From assembly GCA_017548075.1 (NCBI GenBank), contig JAFYNL010000036.1, positions 35,468 to 99,467 on the forward strand: 64,000 nucleotides of DNA, given 5' to 3'. Of the stretch, positions 1 through 7,586 are shown one piece after another. The translations under genes and the position numbers were made by a program. The DNA is from Bacteroidaceae bacterium. GTDB taxonomy: Bacteria; Bacteroidota; Bacteroidia; Bacteroidales; Bacteroidaceae. The notes beneath the pieces were generated by a model. That model was not told the origin of the DNA and did not search any database. It saw only the letters and a list, made by a program, of their open reading frames with translations. How positions within the stretch are numbered: position 1 is the stretch's first letter; every line of letters begins with the position of its first letter.

Positions 1-1
1 G

Positions 2-1051
2 TTCCCACTTCTCTTCGACTCGCACAAGACTGTTTATCTATTGGCAGATGGCACTTACTCCAACGAGCAAACCTCCATACAAGATGGTTCTGAGGAGCAT
101 CCGTTCGTAGTGAAGTCGGCAGCCGACCTCTCTAACCTGCTTAACAAACTCGTTTCTGGCCGCATGAACTATGTGGTAATGGAAGACGATGTTAATATGG
201 AAGGTGTAACAGATTGGACGCCTCTCTACGACATTCCCGATCAGTCGAATGGCTATCCTTACATTGACTTCGACGGTAAGGGTCATATTATCAGCAACCT
301 CACCTCCAACAGGAGCGGTTCTTATGCTTATTGCGGTGTCTTCGGTGTACTCTGCGGCAATGTTCGTAACCTTGGTGTAGAGAACGCTACCGTAGAATGT
401 GAAGGCGGTACAGGCATCTTGGCCGGCTATCTTGGTCACTCCTCTTATGGTCAACCTTGCTATATTGAGAATGTCTGGGTAACTGGTAAGATAACAGCCA
501 ACGGCTATTGCGGTGGTATGTTTGGTAATGTTGCCAACGAAGCCCACATCAAGAACTGCTACGCTAACGTAGAAGTGACTGGTTCTGGCGACCTCACTGG
601 CGGCATCATTGGCCGTGTTCGTGCAGAGGTTGACATGGAGAATGTCTATGCAGCCGGCAGCATCAACCGTGGCGGTGGCATCATCGGCGGAGGCTTCCAG
701 GATGCAACTGATGCAGGCTCTTACAAGAACGTAGCCGTTTGGAACAACACTGAGAAGAACTTCGGTCCTGCTCGCGAAAGCGACGTCCAGAGTGGCATCC
801 TCTACTACGACGGCACCAACTTTGCTGAGCTTCAGGAGAAAGTGGTAGCATGGGATCCTCAGGTTTGGTACTGCGATATGGAGGAAGGCAGCTATCCTAT
901 TCTGTCGGCCTTCGATCCTGATGGCATCAACGGCGTGAAGGCAGACGAGAACTACCAGTCCACTGGTATCTATAACCTCGCCGGTCAGCGTCTCCAGAAG
1001 ATGCAGAAGGGCATCAACATCGTAAACGGCAAAAAGATTATCATCAAGTAA
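2..1051 (+). CDS. GLUG-repeat secreted or surface protein, 5' truncated
   Basis: The frame is open to the left edge of the window, so only the C-terminal 349 residues or so are present and the start is missing. The body is built of imperfect Gly/Asn-rich beta-repeat units such as GGIIGRV, GGMFGNV and GILAGYLG. These fit the GLUG motif found in large surface and adhesin-like proteins of gut Bacteroidota. The last 25 residues or so (IYNLAGQRLQKMQKGINI, then NGKKIIIK) are the tail typical of secreted Prevotella proteins and may be a sorting signal. No catalytic motif is visible, and the ligand and role are unknown. The next gene starts 95 bp downstream. Confidence 0.7.
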   Translation, partial: FPLLFDSHKTVYLLADGTYSNEQTSIQDGSEEHPFVVKSAADLSNLLNKLVSGRMNYVVMEDDVNMEGVTDWTPLYDIPDQSNGYPYIDFDGKGHIISNLTSNRSGSYAYCGVFGVLCGNVRNLGVENATVECEGGTGILAGYLGHSSYGQPCYIENVWVTGKITANGYCGGMFGNVANEAHIKNCYANVEVTGSGDLTGGIIGRVRAEVDMENVYAAGSINRGGGIIGGGFQDATDAGSYKNVAVWNNTEKNFGPARESDVQSGILYYDGTNFAELQEKVVAWDPQVWYCDMEEGSYPILSAFDPDGINGVKADENYQSTGIYNLAGQRLQKMQKGINIVNGKKIIIK

Positions 1052-1146
1052 TCGAACACCAATACTGATGTAATATTATCGAGGTGGGGACTCTTTCATG
1101 GGTCTCCACCTTTGCAATCGAAAATCTTTCGAACAAACATATCATT

Positions 1147-1857
1147 ATGAAAAAGAGTATCAGCTTTATTGCTTTTTTGTTCCTGGCAATCGTAGCTTAC
1201 GGACAGTCCAATCACTACCTGACAAAGGAGGAAGCTCCCCTCGACACCACTTTCATGGGGCCTCCACCAGCATTCGGTTCGCTCCTTTTCGAGCAGGACT
1301 TCCATATGTATCAATATGGTAAAACCCTTCGCAAGACTGAGCGAGGCCAGCAGGCCATCAAGGATGCAAACACCTCGACAGCCAACATCCTCGAGGTCTT
1401 CTCTGAGGCCTTCGGCATGGAACTCTCAAAGGAGAAAACGCCTGAAATCTATGCGCTCATCAACCGAATGAAGGAGGATGCCGGAAGCTATGCAACTCGA
1501 TGCACAAAGAACCTCTACAAACGAATGCGTCCTTATGCGCTTTATAATGAGCCTACTGCAGTTCCAGAGGCTGAGGAAAGTCTTCGCAACAATGGCAGCT
1601 ATGTGTCTGGTCACAGCGCAATCGGCACCGCAGTAGCAATGGTGCTTGCCACCATCAATCCCGAAAGGCAGAATGAACTCTACAAACGAGGTCTCGACTT
1701 CGGAGAGAGTCGCTGGATTGTCGGTTTCCACCATTATAGCGATGTAAAGGCCGGCCAAATGGTTGGAGCACTCGTTCTTCCTGCTTTGCTCAACAATGCC
1801 GAGTTCAGAGAGCAGCTCTTCAAGGCCAAAGCCGAGTTTGAGCGCCTGAAAGAATAA
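1147..1857 (+). CDS. Secreted class A (PAP2-type) acid phosphatase
   Basis: Predicted nonspecific phosphomonoesterase exported to the periplasm. The PAP2 signature is complete in order: KRMRP, then SGHSA, then ESRWIVGFHHYSD with the catalytic His and supporting Asp. The start is taken at the ATG that gives MKKSISFIAFLFLAIVAYGQ, a clear signal peptide with likely cleavage after the Ala-Tyr-Gly-Gln region. The open frame runs 21 codons further upstream, but that extension has no signal character. The length of about 236 residues suits the class A family. A hairpin terminator follows at 1908. The substrate cannot be told from sequence. Confidence 0.85.
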   Translation: MKKSISFIAFLFLAIVAYGQSNHYLTKEEAPLDTTFMGPPPAFGSLLFEQDFHMYQYGKTLRKTERGQQAIKDANTSTANILEVFSEAFGMELSKEKTPEIYALINRMKEDAGSYATRCTKNLYKRMRPYALYNEPTAVPEAEESLRNNGSYVSGHSAIGTAVAMVLATINPERQNELYKRGLDFGESRWIVGFHHYSDVKAGQMVGALVLPALLNNAEFREQLFKAKAEFERLKE

Positions 1858-1871
1858 GGGAAATAAATCTT

Positions 1872-1886
1872 CCCAAAGTCCGCACC
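1872..1886. repeat. Outlying copy of the origin-type iteron
   Basis: The core CAAAGTCCGCACC lies just after the phosphatase stop codon. It is identical to the core of the long iterons in the replication region more than 12 kb away, including the CTCGCC that follows one of those copies (14894). Confidence 0.6.
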
Positions 1887-1907
1887 TCGCCGACTTAGAG
1901 AAACAAA

Positions 1908-1943
1908 AGAAGCCCTCAACATTTGCTGGGGGCTTCTGTGTTT
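1908..1943. terminator. Rho-independent terminator between convergent genes
   Basis: The stem AGAAGCCCTCA pairs with TGGGGGCTTCT around a short loop, followed by a T-rich run. It separates the phosphatase (+) from the DUF4332 gene (-). Confidence 0.7.
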
Positions 1944-1976
1944 TACTAAGACTATAATTCTGTCGTCTGTTGTCCG

Positions 1977-2384
1977 TTAGTAGGTCATCATTGGCTTCAG
2001 TTCCTTTGCCTGAGCAATCATCTTCTCCACTTCCTTTACAGAAGGAACACGGCGAACAAGATGCTTTGCAGCGTTAGTCTCCAAGAGTTTCTGAGCCAAG
2101 TTCTCGGCTACACGATGACGGAATTCCTTTACTGTGTCAACGCCAGCAGCCTCCAGCAATTCAGAGAACTGAGGACCTACACCCTTAATTCGGAAGAGGT
2201 CAGCATGATTGGTCCACTTCAGGATGAGCTTCTCGCTGATGCCAGTTGCTTCGGCCAAAGCTGCGCGACCTTTAGGTGCAGCACATTTCTTCAGCAAAGC
2301 ATCAACTGTTACAATACCAGCCTTGATGAGTTTCGGAGCATAAGCCTCGCCTACACCCTCGATGTCAATAATTTTGTAAGCCAT
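1977..2384 (-). CDS. DUF4332 helix-hairpin-helix protein
   Basis: A 135-residue cytoplasmic protein made of two tandem helix-hairpin-helix-like units, IEGVGEAYAPKLIKAGI (about 8-24) and IKGVGPQFSELLEAAGV (about 65-81). Both have the GxG hairpin expected for non-specific DNA or RNA backbone contact. This is the DUF4332 pattern; its biological role is not established. It is a stand-alone gene with its own promoter (2429-2459) and a short leader. The stop codon adjoins a stretch TCGTCTGTTGTCCGTTAG that resembles a small repeat also embedded in rpoN. Confidence 0.85.
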   Translation of the reverse strand: MAYKIIDIEGVGEAYAPKLIKAGIVTVDALLKKCAAPKGRAALAEATGISEKLILKWTNHADLFRIKGVGPQFSELLEAAGVDTVKEFRHRVAENLAQKLLETNAAKHLVRRVPSVKEVEKMIAQAKELKPMMTY

Positions 2385-2428
2385 AGTAATTAGGTATTAG
2401 GTAGTTAATAAATAGTACGTTACGAGCA

Positions 2429-2459
2429 CAAAGTTAAGGATTTTCAAGCAATGCACAAA
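2429..2459 (-). promoter_or_regulatory. Bacteroidota sigma-A promoter of the DUF4332 gene
   Basis: Read on the minus strand there is a -33 TTTG, 19 bp, then TAACTTTG as the -7 box, placing transcription start about 38 nt before the ATG. Confidence 0.65.
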
Positions 2460-2511
2460 AATATTTGCACTTTTTTTTCATTTTTATTCATTCATCGCTT
2501 GTTCCCCTAAG

Positions 2512-3975
2512 TCATGGTTCAGGCGGAAGGAAGAGCTGAACTTCGCTCAACAAAGGACAACTGGAGGCACTATTGACAGTCACTCTGAGGGCTTGAACTT
2601 CCTTTTCCGGTAAGCGAAGCAACCGCTGAGGGCCAATTGTGGTGCCTGTTGCAATCCCTTCCCACTCTCCTTCTTTTGTAAGCGCTTCAACTTGGAAACT
2701 TTCTATGCGCTGCCCCAATTGGATGGGTTCGCAAAGACGAAGGCGATAGAGCGAGACTGGCTTTTTCAGAGTCATAGTCAGAGTGGCTTCGCGAACATCA
2801 TCGTCCGTAGCCCAATAAGTCTTTCTGCCGCTCTTCGATACATTGCTTGCAGCAAAGCCTTTCCTTTCGTTTGTCGCCTTCCATGATTTGATGGCTTTTG
2901 CCTTCAAAGGACGGCTGAACTCCCTTTGCAAAGCCTCGCCAAAGGCCACCAATCGAGCCGAATCGATAGGATGAACCAGCCCTTCTTTCGTTGGCGGAAC
3001 ATTGAGAATGAGGTTTGCGCCCCTGCCCACAGAAGTATAATAGATGTCCATCAGTTGCTCAACTGTCTTCACCTTGTCATCCTCGCTCTGATGATAGAAC
3101 CAGCCTGGCCGAATCGAGACATCCACCTCGGCAGGTATCCAATGTGTGCCACCAACATCGCCATGCTGAAGACCATAGTTCTTCGCATTGCCTGGAGCAT
3201 AGTTGTTACGGTTCAGCGTCGCCCAGTTTGGATCGCCCACAGAACCTTTTTCATTGCCACACCAACGCGCATCAGGACCTCCATCGCTAAAGATGCAAGC
3301 CATTGGCTGCCACTGACGAATCAGACTGTCGGTCGTTGCCCAATCATAGTAAGTCTTATTGTCTATGGTACGCTTCTCCCGCAAACCTCCATAGTAGCCG
3401 TCGCCGCCATTTGCACCATCCTGCCAGACCTCGAAGATAGGCCCATATCCGATGAGCAATTCCTTCAGCTGACCTCGGAAATAGTCGATATAGGCAGGCG
3501 AGCCATAGCGCATATCATGACGGTCCCAAGGCGAGAGATAGACACCGAACTTCAGGCCAGCCCGCTTGGCTTCCGCAGCCAACGAGCCCACTACATCGCC
3601 CTTGCCATCGAGCCAAGGGCTGTGAACCACACTATAGTCCGTCAACTGGCTGGGCCAAAGGCAAAAACCATCATGATGCTTAGCCGTCAGCACCACACCC
3701 TTCATGCCCGCAGCCTTCAGCACCTCAACCCATTGACGAGGATTGAACTTCGTGGGCATGAACTCATCTGGCGAAGCATCTCCATAGCCCCACTCCACAT
3801 CCCTGTAAGTGGTCGTCGTAAAGTGGATGAAAGCATACATCTGCATATCATGCCAAGCAAGCTGCCGAGCCGTCGGCACAGGTCCGAATGGAGCCGGAGC
3901 ATTGGATTTCTTCCCCGCAAAGCTGACATTAAACGCAACCAAGAAAGAGAGGAGGAGAGAGAATTTCTTATTCAT
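2512..3975 (-). CDS. Alpha-L-fucosidase, GH29
   Basis: Predicted retaining alpha-L-fucosidase releasing fucose from host or plant glycans. A signal peptide (MNKKFSLLLSFLVAFNVSFA) sends it to the periplasm or surface. The N-terminal region WHDMQMYAFIHF, the AKHHDGFCLW segment and EVWQDGANG, which holds the probable nucleophile Asp, are typical GH29 signatures. A C-terminal beta-sandwich of about 130 residues follows. The 487-residue length suits the family, and the absence of a long loop region suggests the more linkage-specific GH29-B group (inference). It is monocistronic with a promoter-like element at 4019-4053. No SusC/SusD pair is nearby. Confidence 0.9.
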   Translation of the reverse strand: MNKKFSLLLSFLVAFNVSFAGKKSNAPAPFGPVPTARQLAWHDMQMYAFIHFTTTTYRDVEWGYGDASPDEFMPTKFNPRQWVEVLKAAGMKGVVLTAKHHDGFCLWPSQLTDYSVVHSPWLDGKGDVVGSLAAEAKRAGLKFGVYLSPWDRHDMRYGSPAYIDYFRGQLKELLIGYGPIFEVWQDGANGGDGYYGGLREKRTIDNKTYYDWATTDSLIRQWQPMACIFSDGGPDARWCGNEKGSVGDPNWATLNRNNYAPGNAKNYGLQHGDVGGTHWIPAEVDVSIRPGWFYHQSEDDKVKTVEQLMDIYYTSVGRGANLILNVPPTKEGLVHPIDSARLVAFGEALQREFSRPLKAKAIKSWKATNERKGFAASNVSKSGRKTYWATDDDVREATLTMTLKKPVSLYRLRLCEPIQLGQRIESFQVEALTKEGEWEGIATGTTIGPQRLLRLPEKEVQALRVTVNSASSCPLLSEVQLFLPPEP

Positions 3976-4018
3976 TTTTCAGTATCTTTTGTCGTTTCTA
4001 ATAATAGGAATCCTGCTG

Positions 4019-4053
4019 CAAAGATACGAAAAAGAATGTTTCAATCACACAAA
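4019..4053 (-). promoter_or_regulatory. Probable promoter of the GH29 gene
   Basis: The -7 box TATCTTTG on the minus strand is perfect. The nearest TTTG lies 23 bp upstream, slightly too far, so the -33 assignment is weak. Confidence 0.5.
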
Positions 4054-4094
4054 AAGTCGTCGAAAAATGCAGCAAGATGAAATAGAAACAAACC

Positions 4095-5345
4095 TTATCC
4101 CTTTTTAATCGCAAAGGTTTCCCCGTCGTGCAGTCTAACTACAGGCCAATCTTTGTCGAAAATCTTGACAAAATCATCTGGCTTGTCAGTATGAATAGGA
4201 ATAATTCCACTAGGTTGAAGCAAGGGAAAAAGTTCTCCGAGGCTCTTCATATCACAATGCCCGCTTGTATGCATATAAAGATAGTCTTTTCCTAATGAGT
4301 CGGCAAGTTTTGGGTTATAGGCATCACAATCCTCATTTACATATCCTTTCCACATCGATAGATACTTCTGCTTCTCGCCTGACAGTCGCTCAATCAAATG
4401 GTTGAACCTTTCATTTGCAGAAGCGATGAGCACGCATCCCTTTTGCTCCAATAGGTATTGGAATTTGTTCGCCATTCGAAATTCCCCATCTTCGTTATAT
4501 TGAAGTACTAACGGTTCGTATTCCTCACTATATTTATACATCTGAGATTTACCCCAAATAGGGTCTCGTCCAATTACAATATCCATTATCCGTTTCTGAT
4601 AACAGCTGACTATGAACGGTCGCCCAACTCTTGATGCAGCATGATACAGAGCAAACAGACGGTCTATATTGGTGGAAGAGAGGTAGACAATATTATTTTT
4701 ATGCTCTCTGAAAGCTGCTTCGAACTGACGTTGCAACTCATGCTCTGATTGGCTTGTAGCCTCAGGTCGAGCGATGTTGGTCCCTTCGCAAACCACATAA
4801 TTCACCTGTCCGATATACTTCTTGATGACATTTGGTAGCGTTTTGCTTCTGAATCCATGAGTGCGGAAGTCACCAGTATGGAAAACACTTACGTTATCTG
4901 CTGTGATTTTGAAAGCGGATGCATCGAAAGCAGAATGGTCAGCAACGATTGGCATGATGGTGAAAGGGCCGAAGGAGAATTCCACACCTGGAGAAAAGGT
5001 GTTCACAGACTTCAATCGTTCTGCCATCTGTTTCTGCTTCTCAACGACTGAGGACAAATGTTTGGAGGCTAATTGTTGAATCTCTCGTCCTACTTTGCTC
5101 ATATAAATGGGCAAAGATTTAGGCAATTCTGTAATATGCCCAATATGGTCGCCATGATAGTGTGTTATGAGCAATGCACTTTTGGAGAGGTCGCCATGAG
5201 TTAGTCTCTCTATCTGTAAGGGTTTCGACTTTTGAGCGCTTTGCAACTGTTCACCATAATCGACAAACAGCCGCCAGCCCTCATGCTCGTATTCTGTAAC
5301 ACAGCCACCTATCTGGTCTGTGCCGCGATGAATAGTTATGGTCAT
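4095..5345 (-). CDS. Metallo-beta-lactamase-fold (RNase J-like, beta-CASP type) hydrolase
   Basis: A 416-residue cytoplasmic protein. It has the MBL metal motif HYHGDH near residue 63, the metal-bridging Asp in HTGDFRTHG, and late motifs SGHCD and PIHTDKP that match the order seen in RNase J and other beta-CASP nucleases. A nucleic acid substrate is therefore plausible but unproven; a small-molecule hydrolase is the alternative. Only 4 nt separate it from the PD-(D/E)XK-like gene upstream on the same strand, so the two are probably co-transcribed and may act together on nucleic acid. It is less AT-rich than its partner. Confidence 0.75.
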   Translation of the reverse strand: MTITIHRGTDQIGGCVTEYEHEGWRLFVDYGEQLQSAQKSKPLQIERLTHGDLSKSALLITHYHGDHIGHITELPKSLPIYMSKVGREIQQLASKHLSSVVEKQKQMAERLKSVNTFSPGVEFSFGPFTIMPIVADHSAFDASAFKITADNVSVFHTGDFRTHGFRSKTLPNVIKKYIGQVNYVVCEGTNIARPEATSQSEHELQRQFEAAFREHKNNIVYLSSTNIDRLFALYHAASRVGRPFIVSCYQKRIMDIVIGRDPIWGKSQMYKYSEEYEPLVLQYNEDGEFRMANKFQYLLEQKGCVLIASANERFNHLIERLSGEKQKYLSMWKGYVNEDCDAYNPKLADSLGKDYLYMHTSGHCDMKSLGELFPLLQPSGIIPIHTDKPDDFVKIFDKDWPVVRLHDGETFAIKKG

Positions 5346-5349
5346 AGAA

Positions 5350-6051
5350 TTAGTTTGTTGCCTTAGTAATTACAAACTCTGCTTTTTTGTTTTTTGACAA
5401 AAAGAATGGAATTATATTTAACTTTTTCATGAGTTTATGTAAATAGATACGATCTTTATCCATGTACTCGTCATATTGCTTTTCTCCTTCAAAAACCAAT
5501 GGAGCAGCTTTAAGTTCATATGATTGTGGTATATTAAAATCACAAAAAAGTTTCTCTTTACATACAGTCCTTAGATAAGTATATCCCTCTAGTACACAGC
5601 GAAGCATAGATTCTGGTCTTTTACAATCTTTCTTCTTTAGTTCAAAAATATATACGCTCTTTTCTTGTTCATTAATTGCCAACAAATCTATTTCTCCCTC
5701 CTTGTCTTTTAGACGATTTTTTAGAGGTATTTGATAATCTTTAATGATAAGTCCATCGCTAAATGTCCCTTGATTAAAAATCTTTATAGCAATATTCTTT
5801 TCTGAATCTTCTTTTCCTTTTCCTAAAGTCCCCTTATGGTGACGATTATATGAACTTTCTCTTATGTGTAACTTTATTTCTGACAATTTTTCTATATTAT
5901 TCAGGAGCCATTCAGCTATAATCTCTGTATATAACTCATTTTTTCTTGTTTCACCACTATAATTTAGCATGCCCACGTTATAAAAGGACTTCATTTCTTT
6001 TGAAGCTTCTTCACACCAATTAATGATTTGTTCTTTAGTATAGTACCTCAT
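5350..6051 (-). CDS. PD-(D/E)XK nuclease-like protein
   Basis: A 233-residue protein, visibly AT-rich compared with flanking genes, which suggests acquisition. A nuclease-like core is seen as EIDLLAI followed by a strand and then FELKKKD (about 130-160), matching the D...ExK layout of the PD-(D/E)XK fold. No additional named domain is recognised. It is the first gene of a two-gene unit with the MBL protein. A -7 like box (TATCTTTG, minus strand) at 6089-6096 could drive the pair. A role in defence or in RNA/DNA turnover is inference only. Confidence 0.6.
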   Translation of the reverse strand: MRYYTKEQIINWCEEASKEMKSFYNVGMLNYSGETRKNELYTEIIAEWLLNNIEKLSEIKLHIRESSYNRHHKGTLGKGKEDSEKNIAIKIFNQGTFSDGLIIKDYQIPLKNRLKDKEGEIDLLAINEQEKSVYIFELKKKDCKRPESMLRCVLEGYTYLRTVCKEKLFCDFNIPQSYELKAAPLVFEGEKQYDEYMDKDRIYLHKLMKKLNIIPFFLSKNKKAEFVITKATN

Positions 6052-6134
6052 GATTCTATTTGTTTTATTGAATTATTATTTCTCGCTACAAAGATAGCTA
6101 TATTCTCTGATAATTTGATGAAATCATTGATTTT

Positions 6135-6347
6135 TCAACGACATTCCATTGGTTCTAGTTTTAGGATAACTATTTGTGTGTCTGCGCCATATCTTTTCGG
6201 CATATCACCAACAAGTTGTCTGACTCTTGCCAAGGCTTCTGTTTCACTTGCGCTATGCAGGTTTATCAATGCAGCCGATGTGTGAACCAAAGTACACAAT
6301 CTTCCTGCCATAAAGCCATACTCTACTCTAAACATTCTTACACTCAT
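6135..6347 (-). CDS. Small hypothetical protein, last gene of the sigma operon
   Basis: A 70-residue protein with no recognised family. It overlaps the end of the preceding gene by 20 bp in another frame, which supports translational coupling. It has a likely helix (ASETEALARVRQLVGDM) and a hydrophobic C-terminal strand (TQIVILKLEP). No signal peptide or catalytic motif is seen. It may be a small accessory or binding subunit. Confidence 0.5.
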   Translation of the reverse strand: MSVRMFRVEYGFMAGRLCTLVHTSAALINLHSASETEALARVRQLVGDMPKRYGADTQIVILKLEPMECR

Positions 6348-6786
6348 GATTCTTTCTTATTAATTCTGCATTTTCATTTAATTCTTTACATTCGTCAAAT
6401 TCAAATTTGGGTTGGCAGAGGGAGCTAATCGCATCCATCTGCTTCCAATATTCTTCCAGTTCTTGTTCCAGGCCTTCCGAACTTAAGGAAACCATTTTAC
6501 CTAATGACATATTCATTAGATACTTTGCAGCCATCTTGCTTAAACCCATTTCTTCACTAATCCTTCTGACCGCTTCTTCTGGGAACAAAGAACTTTTTAT
6601 TATTCGGACGAGGTTATCTATTTGAAGACGGCCTTCATCAATCTGGCATTTCAGTTCTTTAAGAATTCTTACTTTGTTTGCGATTGCTTTGCATACTTCA
6701 TTAAAGTTCTCGTCAAGAAGTTGATAGAAATCTATCTTGGTTATTAGCGTGGATTCCCCACCTTTGTTTCTGATTGTTGTTTCCAT
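6328..6786 (-). CDS. Hypothetical helical protein with a possible HTH-like segment
   Basis: A 152-residue, highly charged, mostly helical protein without an identifiable family. The stretch SEEMGLSKMAAKYLMNMSL (about 78-96) has the spacing of a helix-turn-helix or similar helical DNA-binding unit. The N-terminal half is probably coiled coil. It lies 31 bp after the phosphoesterase gene and overlaps the small gene that follows, so it belongs to the operon starting at 10201. No function can be assigned. Confidence 0.6.
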   Translation of the reverse strand: METTIRNKGGESTLITKIDFYQLLDENFNEVCKAIANKVRILKELKCQIDEGRLQIDNLVRIIKSSLFPEEAVRRISEEMGLSKMAAKYLMNMSLGKMVSLSSEGLEQELEEYWKQMDAISSLCQPKFEFDECKELNENAELIRKNHECKNV

Positions 6787-6817
6787 ATTATATACTCTTT
6801 AGTTTTGAACTTTGCTA

Positions 6818-7576
6818 TTATTGATATGTTTCCGTATCAAATATGTTCCCCTTGCTTGTTAGCAGGAATGCCCTACGACAATCCAGGCAAGCATATTGTT
6901 CTGTAATGACTGGCCCAGATTCCTGTTGGGTGTGGCCAAAGATTTGATATACATCTGGTATCCTTTCCTGCATATACTGGTGGTCAGAGACATCAGCCCA
7001 AACAGGCGATGGATAACTGGCATAGCCCCAACGTGAAACGGAAATATCCATTAGACCATTGAAAACAAAATCGTAAAGACTCTCTTCTGTTATCAGTTTG
7101 TCATTGAGAGATTTGCAGATGTCATACACATCATTTGGGTTGGCTTCTGGCATTCTGTACCTTAGCCAACCTATATCTACACCAGCATGAGTGAAGAGGA
7201 AATCCTTCTCTTCTGTCCTTATTGTCATAGCTAGTTTGAACAATGACAGATTCTCGCAGAAGAGTTGATGAATCTTCTCAAAGCGTCCTTTGTCTTTACG
7301 GCTGCTATTCATGTCCTTGTCAAAGTAATGGATGTCGTGATTGCCCAATAGTAGGGTTACCTTGTCCATATTGGCTTTCTTGAAATCAAGGATTTCCTTG
7401 AAATTCGCAAGAGCTTCACTTGGAAGGATTTCCTCGTAATATGTATATGGGTCAAGATAGTCTCCAAGGAAAATCACAGGCAAGTCAGGATACTTCCTTG
7501 TGGCTGATATCCAGAACAAACGTCCATGGATGTCAGGTATAATCAACAATATCGGTTTATTCTCTTTTTGTTTCAT
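6818..7576 (-). CDS. Calcineurin-like metallophosphoesterase
   Basis: A 252-residue protein with the ordered metallophosphoesterase motifs PDIHGR (DxH), FLGDYLDP (GDxxD), LLGNHD (GNHD), FTHAGVD and IFGHTQ (GHxx). It resembles the Ser/Thr phosphatase-like or ApaH-like group, so it could act on phosphoproteins or dinucleotides. The start is set at the ATG giving MKQKENKPILLIIPDIHGR, 10 nt after the preceding stop; the longer frame overlaps the upstream gene and carries unrelated sequence. It sits fourth in the sigma-led operon. No signal peptide, so it is cytosolic. Confidence 0.85.
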   Translation of the reverse strand: MKQKENKPILLIIPDIHGRLFWISATRKYPDLPVIFLGDYLDPYTYYEEILPSEALANFKEILDFKKANMDKVTLLLGNHDIHYFDKDMNSSRKDKGRFEKIHQLFCENLSLFKLAMTIRTEEKDFLFTHAGVDIGWLRYRMPEANPNDVYDICKSLNDKLITEESLYDFVFNGLMDISVSRWGYASYPSPVWADVSDHQYMQERIPDVYQIFGHTQQESGPVITEQYACLDCRRAFLLTSKGNIFDTETYQ

Positions 7577-7586
7577 GTGAGTAATC

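Noticed and set aside
2926-4080. Long plus-strand frame opposite the fucosidase
   Set aside because: Antisense shadow of the GH29 gene.
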